Shown: in pieces, positions 5,340 to 9,100 of the stretch
Layout of the letters: every line of letters starts with the position of its first letter
Position numbering within the stretch: position 1 is the first letter of the stretch
Source: an uncultured Clostridia bacterium
GTDB lineage: Bacteria > Bacillota > Clostridia > TANB77 > CAG-508
Direction: 5' to 3'
Assembly: GCA_947627785.1 (NCBI GenBank)
Contig: CANQXC010000033.1
Location: 1 to 9,100 of the forward strand
Length of the DNA: 9,100 nt
Translations under genes and position numbers: made by a program
Notes under the pieces: generated by a model
The model's database searches: none
The model's input: only the letters and a program-made list of their open reading frames with translations
What the model was told of the DNA's origin: nothing

Positions 5340-5368
5340 TTCCATTTTTTTCAATTTTATCATATAAT
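5340..5368 (+). promoter_or_regulatory. Candidate dapA promoter
   Basis: A perfect TATAAT (5363-5368) is preceded at 17 nt by a poor -35, TTCCAT (5340-5345). The start would be near 5375, at the edge of the palindrome that follows, with a leader of about 165 nt. A second weak option lies downstream: TTGTGA (5413-5418), 18 nt, TAATAT (5437-5442). Extreme AT content makes chance -10 boxes common here. Confidence 0.35.
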
Positions 5369-5376
5369 AGTAGCAT

Positions 5377-5400
5377 AATAAGACATAATTATGTTTTATT
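5377..5400. repeat. 24-bp near-perfect palindrome in the infC-dapA divergent region
   Basis: The sequence is symmetric about 5388/5389, with 11 of 12 base pairs matching and a perfect 12-bp core ACATAATTATGT. It sits just downstream of the candidate dapA -10 box, where a repressor operator is expected. The rest of 5277-5539 is AT-rich with no open gene, no RNA gene and no lysine riboswitch that I can recognise; a minor AAAGA/TCTTT hairpin is at 5443-5456. Confidence 0.4.
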
Positions 5401-5539
5401 TTTTATTCTTTATTGTGAAGATAACATAAGTTAGAGTAATATAAAGATTTTTCTTTGTTATTATAGTTTTTAACATATTTATTTTTGCTAAAATCTTATA
5501 TATTTAATCTTATATCTTGCAAACAGAAAGAAGTAAACT

Positions 5540-6433
5540 ATGAAAAAAATTATTTTTAAAGGCTGTGGGACAGCGATTATAACCCCATTTACAAATGATG
5601 AAATTAATTTTGATGAATTTGAAAAATTAATCAACTTTCAAATTGATAACGGAGCTGATAGTATTATTGTTTGTGGTACAACTGGCGAATCTTCTACTAT
5701 GACTTTAGAAGAAAAGAAATCTGCCATTCAATTTGCAATAAAAATAGCTAATAAAAGAATTCCTATAATTGCAGGAACCGGAAGTAACTGTACAAAATCA
5801 GCTATTGAGCTTACAAAATTTGCTGAAAGTGCAGGTGCTGATGCTTGTTTAGTAGTTACACCTTATTATAACAAAACTACACAAAGTGGATTAATTGCTC
5901 ATTATACCGCAATTGCTAATTCTACAAGTCTACCTATTATAATGTATAATGTACCAAGTAGAACAGGCCTTAATATCTTACCTTCTACTTGTTTAGAACT
6001 TTCTAAAATTGATAATATTGTTGCAATAAAAGAAGCTAGTGGTAATATTTCACAAGTTGCTGAAATTGCTGCATTATGTAAGGATAATTTACATATATAT
6101 TCTGGTAATGATGATCAAATTTTACCAATTCTATCTTTAGGTGGTATTGGTGTTATTTCTGTTCTTTCAAATATTGTTCCAAAAACAGTTCATGAAATGA
6201 CGGAAAACTTTTTTAACGGAAAAATACATGAAGCCACAAAGCTTCAACTTGATACTTTAGAGCTTACATCTAGCCTATTTTGTGAGGTAAATCCTATTCC
6301 AGTAAAAGCAGCTTTAAATATGCTTGGCTATAATGTTGGAGCACCTAGATTACCTTTAGTAGAAATGTCTGAGTCTGGAAAAGAAAGAATAAGAAAAGCT
6401 TTACTAAATCTTGGTTTGGAGGTGCGTTGTTAA
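5540..6433 (+). CDS. dapA: 4-hydroxy-tetrahydrodipicolinate synthase DapA
   Basis: DapA condenses pyruvate with L-aspartate 4-semialdehyde, the first step of the branch to diaminopimelate (peptidoglycan) and lysine, in the cytoplasm. The 297-residue protein is full length for this TIM-barrel family. By comparison with E. coli, T47-T48 in CGTTGESS bind pyruvate carboxylate, Y110 in VTPYYNK and Y136 in MYNVPSRTG belong to the catalytic triad region, R141 contacts the substrate, and K164 in AIKEASGN is the Schiff-base lysine. SGNDD (188-192) and GGIGVISVLSN complete the pattern. The ATG follows only a weak purine-rich site (AGAAAGAAG). The stop overlaps the dapB start as TAATG, and dapB's ribosome-binding site lies inside the dapA end, so translation is probably coupled. 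It is the first gene of the plus-strand operon, transcribed away from infC. Confidence 0.97.
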   Translation: MKKIIFKGCGTAIITPFTNDEINFDEFEKLINFQIDNGADSIIVCGTTGESSTMTLEEKKSAIQFAIKIANKRIPIIAGTGSNCTKSAIELTKFAESAGADACLVVTPYYNKTTQSGLIAHYTAIANSTSLPIIMYNVPSRTGLNILPSTCLELSKIDNIVAIKEASGNISQVAEIAALCKDNLHIYSGNDDQILPILSLGGIGVISVLSNIVPKTVHEMTENFFNGKIHEATKLQLDTLELTSSLFCEVNPIPVKAALNMLGYNVGAPRLPLVEMSESGKERIRKALLNLGLEVRC

Positions 6434-7167
6434 TGATAAATGTTTTAATTAATGGTTTTGAAGGCAGAATGGGGCAAGAGGTTTATAAACAAACCCAAAA
6501 TTCTGATAAATTTAATTTTGTAGCTGGCTTAGATGAACATAACAATATTGATGAAATTTTTGATAAAAAAATAGATGTTATTGTTGATTTCTCAACTCCT
6601 TCTGGTACTATGAATATCTTAGAATTTGCAAATAAAAAACATATTCCTATTGTTATTGCAACAACTGGTTTTTCAGAGGAGCAACTTGAAACTATCAAAA
6701 ATTCTTCAAAAGACTTACCCATTTTTAAATCATCTAATATGTCTTATGAAACTAATCTTATGATTTCAGTTGTTTCAAAACTTGCTAAAGAACTTACAAA
6801 TTCTGATATAGAAATTGTTGAAACACATCATAGAAATAAAGTAGACGCCCCTAGTGGTACTGCTTTAATGATTGCAGATAATATTAATAATGCTTTAAAT
6901 AATTCAATGCATTATGAATTTGATAGACATAGTAAAAAAGCTCCTAGAGATAAAAAGGAAATTGGAATACACTCTATAAGAGGTGGAACCGAAGTTGGTA
7001 AACATTCTGTATTTTTCTTTGGTGAAAATGAAAGTTTAGAAATTTCTCATACAACTACTTCAAGAGCTGTATTTGCAAGTGGTGCTTTAAAAGCTGCAGA
7101 ATATATCATTACTAAATCTAACGGCATGTATGATATGAATGATTTAGTTGCACTAAAAAATTTATAA
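6433..7167 (+). CDS. dapB: 4-hydroxy-tetrahydrodipicolinate reductase DapB
   Basis: DapB reduces the DapA product with NAD(P)H to tetrahydrodipicolinate. The start is ATG at 6433-6435: GGAGGTG (6418-6424) stands 8 nt before it, whereas an in-frame TTG at 6427 is only 2 nt from that site. This gives 244 residues, normal for the family. The Rossmann motif reads NGFEGRMG (7-14, family GAxGRMG), followed by DFSTPSGT (52-59) and ATTGF (76-80). The catalytic block is ETHHRNKVDAPSGTA, with H132-H133 as the proton-donor pair and K136. IRGGTEVGKHSVFF (from 182) binds substrate in the C-terminal domain. The usual APNMS is SSNMS here, a mild change. It works directly after DapA, and the one-base stop/start overlap (TAATG) suggests matched synthesis. 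Confidence 0.97.
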   Translation: MINVLINGFEGRMGQEVYKQTQNSDKFNFVAGLDEHNNIDEIFDKKIDVIVDFSTPSGTMNILEFANKKHIPIVIATTGFSEEQLETIKNSSKDLPIFKSSNMSYETNLMISVVSKLAKELTNSDIEIVETHHRNKVDAPSGTALMIADNINNALNNSMHYEFDRHSKKAPRDKKEIGIHSIRGGTEVGKHSVFFFGENESLEISHTTTSRAVFASGALKAAEYIITKSNGMYDMNDLVALKNL

Positions 7168-7184
7168 AAGGACTTAAAATAAAA

Positions 7185-8045
7185 ATGAGAAAATTAATTG
7201 TTACAAAAAAATATAACAACAAAAAATTAAATACTTTCCTAATGGAAAACTTTCCAGACCTTTCTATTAATACATTAAACAAAGCATTACGTCAAAAAGA
7301 CATTAAGATAAATGGCACAAGAGTTAAAGAAAATGTGTTATTGCAAGAAAATGATAGTCTTGAGGTATATATCTCTGATGAGTTTCTATTTAAAAAAGTT
7401 AATATAGAAATTGTATACGAAGATGAAAATATATTAGTTGTAAACAAGCCTTGTGGTATAGAAGTTGTTACAGAAAATTCAAATGATACATCTTTAACTA
7501 CTCTTCTTTCTAAGCAATATGAATTTATAAGTCCTTGCCACAGAATTGATAGAAACACTATAGGTTTAGTTTTATTTGCTAAAAATGAAACCGCACTTAA
7601 TATTTTATTAAGCAAATTTAAAAATAAAGAAATTAAAAAATTTTATAAATGTACTGTTTATGGTATACCTCCAAAAAATTTTGATACTTTATCTGCATAT
7701 CTTTTTAAAGATAACAAAAAATCAACTGTTTATATTTCCGATACTCCTAAAACAGGCTATAAAAAGATTATAACTACTTATAAAGTATTAGAAACTGATG
7801 TTAAAACCAACACAAGTATTTTAGAAGTTACTCTTGAATATTCTGGGAGAACTCATCAAATTAGAGCACATCTTGCTCACATTGGTTTACCTATTATCGG
7901 TGATGGTAAATATGGGAAAAATGAAATTAATAAAAAATTTAATAAAAAGACTCAAGATTTGTGTTCTTATAAATTAGCTTTTGATTTTAAAACTGAAAGT
8001 GGAATTTTGGAATATTTGAATGGAAAAGAAATTATAAAGAAATAA
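7185..8045 (+). CDS. RluA-family 23S rRNA/tRNA pseudouridine synthase
   Basis: Members isomerise specific uridines in rRNA or tRNA to pseudouridine. The 286-residue protein has an N-terminal S4-like RNA-binding domain (about 13-62, with LNKALRQKDIKINGTRV), then the catalytic domain beginning IVYEDENILVVNKPCGI. The active-site motif reads CHRIDRNTIGLVLFAK, with catalytic D122 (family HRLDxxTSGL; Ser is replaced by Ile125-adjacent residues here). GRTHQIRAHLAHIGLPIIGDGKYG (from 221) is the family's second signature. The N-terminal catalytic segment is otherwise typical. It starts 17 nt after dapB behind AAAGGA at a somewhat long 12-nt spacing, so it is probably the third gene of the dap operon with no functional link. 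The RluA, RluC and RluD subfamilies cannot be separated by eye, so the target uridine is unknown. Confidence 0.92.
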   Translation: MRKLIVTKKYNNKKLNTFLMENFPDLSINTLNKALRQKDIKINGTRVKENVLLQENDSLEVYISDEFLFKKVNIEIVYEDENILVVNKPCGIEVVTENSNDTSLTTLLSKQYEFISPCHRIDRNTIGLVLFAKNETALNILLSKFKNKEIKKFYKCTVYGIPPKNFDTLSAYLFKDNKKSTVYISDTPKTGYKKIITTYKVLETDVKTNTSILEVTLEYSGRTHQIRAHLAHIGLPIIGDGKYGKNEINKKFNKKTQDLCSYKLAFDFKTESGILEYLNGKEIIKK

Positions 8046-8103
8046 GAAAAAAGAATTCAATAAATTAAACTTTTTTAATCTATTGAATTCTCTTTTCTTA
8101 TTT
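8040..8103. terminator. Bidirectional terminator between convergent genes
   Basis: Bases 8040-8062 pair with 8081-8103 over 23 bp with one mismatch, and an inner ATTAAA/TTTAAT stem (8064-8069 with 8074-8079) extends the hairpin. A tracts precede and T-rich tracts follow on both strands, so it can end the pseudouridine synthase transcript and that of the opposing ATPase. Both TAA stop codons (8043-8045 plus, 8098-8100 minus) lie in the stem and pair with each other. Confidence 0.8.
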
Positions 8104-9100
8104 TCTTAATGTTCTAAATGAATTTAAAACTGCAATCACAGTTACACCAACATCTGCAAATACTGCTTCCCACATTGTTGCAACTCCAAAGAAACTTAAA
8201 ATTAATACTAATAATTTTACTCCTATGGCAAAAATAATATTTTGTTTTGCTATTCTCATTGTTTTTTTCGCAATCTTTATGGCAGCTAATACCTTAGAAG
8301 GTTCATCTGTCATTATTACTGCATCTGCCGCTTCTATTGCTGCATCTGTTCCATATGCCCCCATTGCTATACCAACATCAGCTGTTACTAATACTGGTGC
8401 ATCATTTAATCCATCTCCAACAAAGACAACATTTTCTTCTCTATCTTTCATAATCTGCTCTACTTTTTTTACTTTATCTGTTGGTAAAAGTTCTGAAAAT
8501 ACTGTATCTATTCCAATTTCTTTTCCCACTAAGTTAGCCACTTGTTTTAAATCTCCAGTTAACATTACAGTTTGTTTTATACCTTGTTTTTTTAAATCTA
8601 AAATAGTTTTCTTTGCATCTTCTTTTATTTCATCTGCTATCACAATTTTTCCCATATATTCATTTTCGATTGCAATATATACAATTGTTCCAGCAATTTG
8701 TTCTTGCTTTATAGAAATTCCTATTTTTTTCATTAATTTTTCATTTCCCACATATACCTTTTTTCCATCTAGTATAGCTGAAATACCATTTCCAGATATT
8801 TCTTCTACATGAGATACTCTGTTTTTATCTATTTTTCCATTGTATGCTTTTTTTATAGAACATGCAATCGGATGGTTAGAATATTCTTCTATATATGCGG
8901 CTATTTCTAACAGTTCGTTTTCTTTTAAACTTACTGAAGATATATTTTGTACTGTAAATGTTCCTTTTGTTAAGGTCCCTGTTTTATCAAATATTACTAT
9001 ACTTGCTTTTGAAAGTTTTTCTAAATAACTGCTTCCCTTTATAAGTATCCCTTTCTTAGAGGCCCCACCTATTCCTCCAAAAAAGCTAAGAGGAACTGAT
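8098..9100 (-). CDS. cadA: P1B-type heavy-metal (Cd/Zn/Co-like) transporting ATPase, 5' partial
   Basis: This is a membrane pump exporting divalent metal ions by ATP hydrolysis. The window holds the last 333 residues; the frame is open to the edge, so the metal-binding N-terminus, first helices and CPC motif lie outside. Visible in order: SVPLSFFGGIGGASKKGILIKG just after the CPC helix; DKTGTLTKG with phosphorylated Asp38 (window numbering); SNHPIA, the P1B His-Pro motif; GNGISA and VGNEK of the nucleotide-binding domain; MLTGD; VGDGLNDAPVL, the Mg-binding hinge; then two C-terminal helices containing AIGVKLLVLIL and MWEAVFADVGV. The last motif, with Asp in the final helix, is typical of Zn/Cd/Pb pumps rather than copper pumps. 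A GTG at 8749-8751 (VGNEK) is internal, not a start. It converges on the dap operon. The metal is inferred and the symbol is a class label. Confidence 0.93.
   Translation of the reverse strand, partial: SVPLSFFGGIGGASKKGILIKGSSYLEKLSKASIVIFDKTGTLTKGTFTVQNISSVSLKENELLEIAAYIEEYSNHPIACSIKKAYNGKIDKNRVSHVEEISGNGISAILDGKKVYVGNEKLMKKIGISIKQEQIAGTIVYIAIENEYMGKIVIADEIKEDAKKTILDLKKQGIKQTVMLTGDLKQVANLVGKEIGIDTVFSELLPTDKVKKVEQIMKDREENVVFVGDGLNDAPVLVTADVGIAMGAYGTDAAIEAADAVIMTDEPSKVLAAIKIAKKTMRIAKQNIIFAIGVKLLVLILSFFGVATMWEAVFADVGVTVIAVLNSFRTLRK

Noticed and set aside
6427..6432. TTG start for dapB giving 246 residues
   Set aside because: It is only 2 nt from the GGAGGTG site; ATG at 6433 has correct spacing and the normal DapB N-terminus.
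8225..8812. 195-residue plus-strand frame opposite the ATPase
   Set aside because: It is antisense to a clearly conserved P-type ATPase region and has no recognisable domain.

Overview
The window comes from a very AT-rich, low-GC Gram-positive genome, most likely an uncultured member of the Clostridia. Supporting this are the A/T-biased codon use, strong AGGAGG-type ribosome-binding sites, the infC-rpmI-rplT order, folate-dependent TrmFO, a clostridial-type HD protein beside secD, and the standard code with TGA as a stop (secD ends in TGA). Nothing looks phage- or transposon-derived. The content is housekeeping; the interest lies in how several of these genes are broken or diverged.

Positions 1-2647 (minus strand): a promoter drives an HD-domain phosphohydrolase, then secD, then the start of a secF-like gene overlapping secD by ATGA. 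SecD is full length but carries an acidic low-complexity insert and lacks the membrane aspartate of the SecDF proton path. The secF-like region is broken by two frame changes and lacks the large extracytoplasmic domain.

Positions 2627-4034: trmFO (tRNA m5U54 methylation) as a single gene between two intrinsic terminators, with an unusual start region.

Positions 4062-5311: the translation operon infC-rpmI-rplT on the minus strand. It has a promoter, a leader of about 210 nt with an attenuator-like terminator and competing hairpins, and an infC start that is probably ATA. At about 4364 the 5' part of rpmI (L35) is joined out of frame to the 3' two-thirds of rplT (L20). The L35 C-terminus, the spacer and about 28 L20 codons are missing.

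Positions 5277-5539: a 260-bp AT-rich divergent control region with a 24-bp near-palindrome.

Positions 5540-8045 (plus strand): dapA-dapB (first two committed steps of the diaminopimelate/lysine branch, TAATG-coupled) followed by an RluA-type pseudouridine synthase. This operon converges on a minus-strand P1B heavy-metal ATPase (8098 to the window end, 5' end missing). A long shared hairpin separates them, and its stem contains both stop codons.

Three separate lesions in 9.1 kb (two frame breaks in secF, one deletion/fusion in rpmI-rplT) mean either real decay or rearrangement, or draft-assembly error. The other coding regions are intact. Read mapping across about 64, 300 and 4364 is the deciding test.
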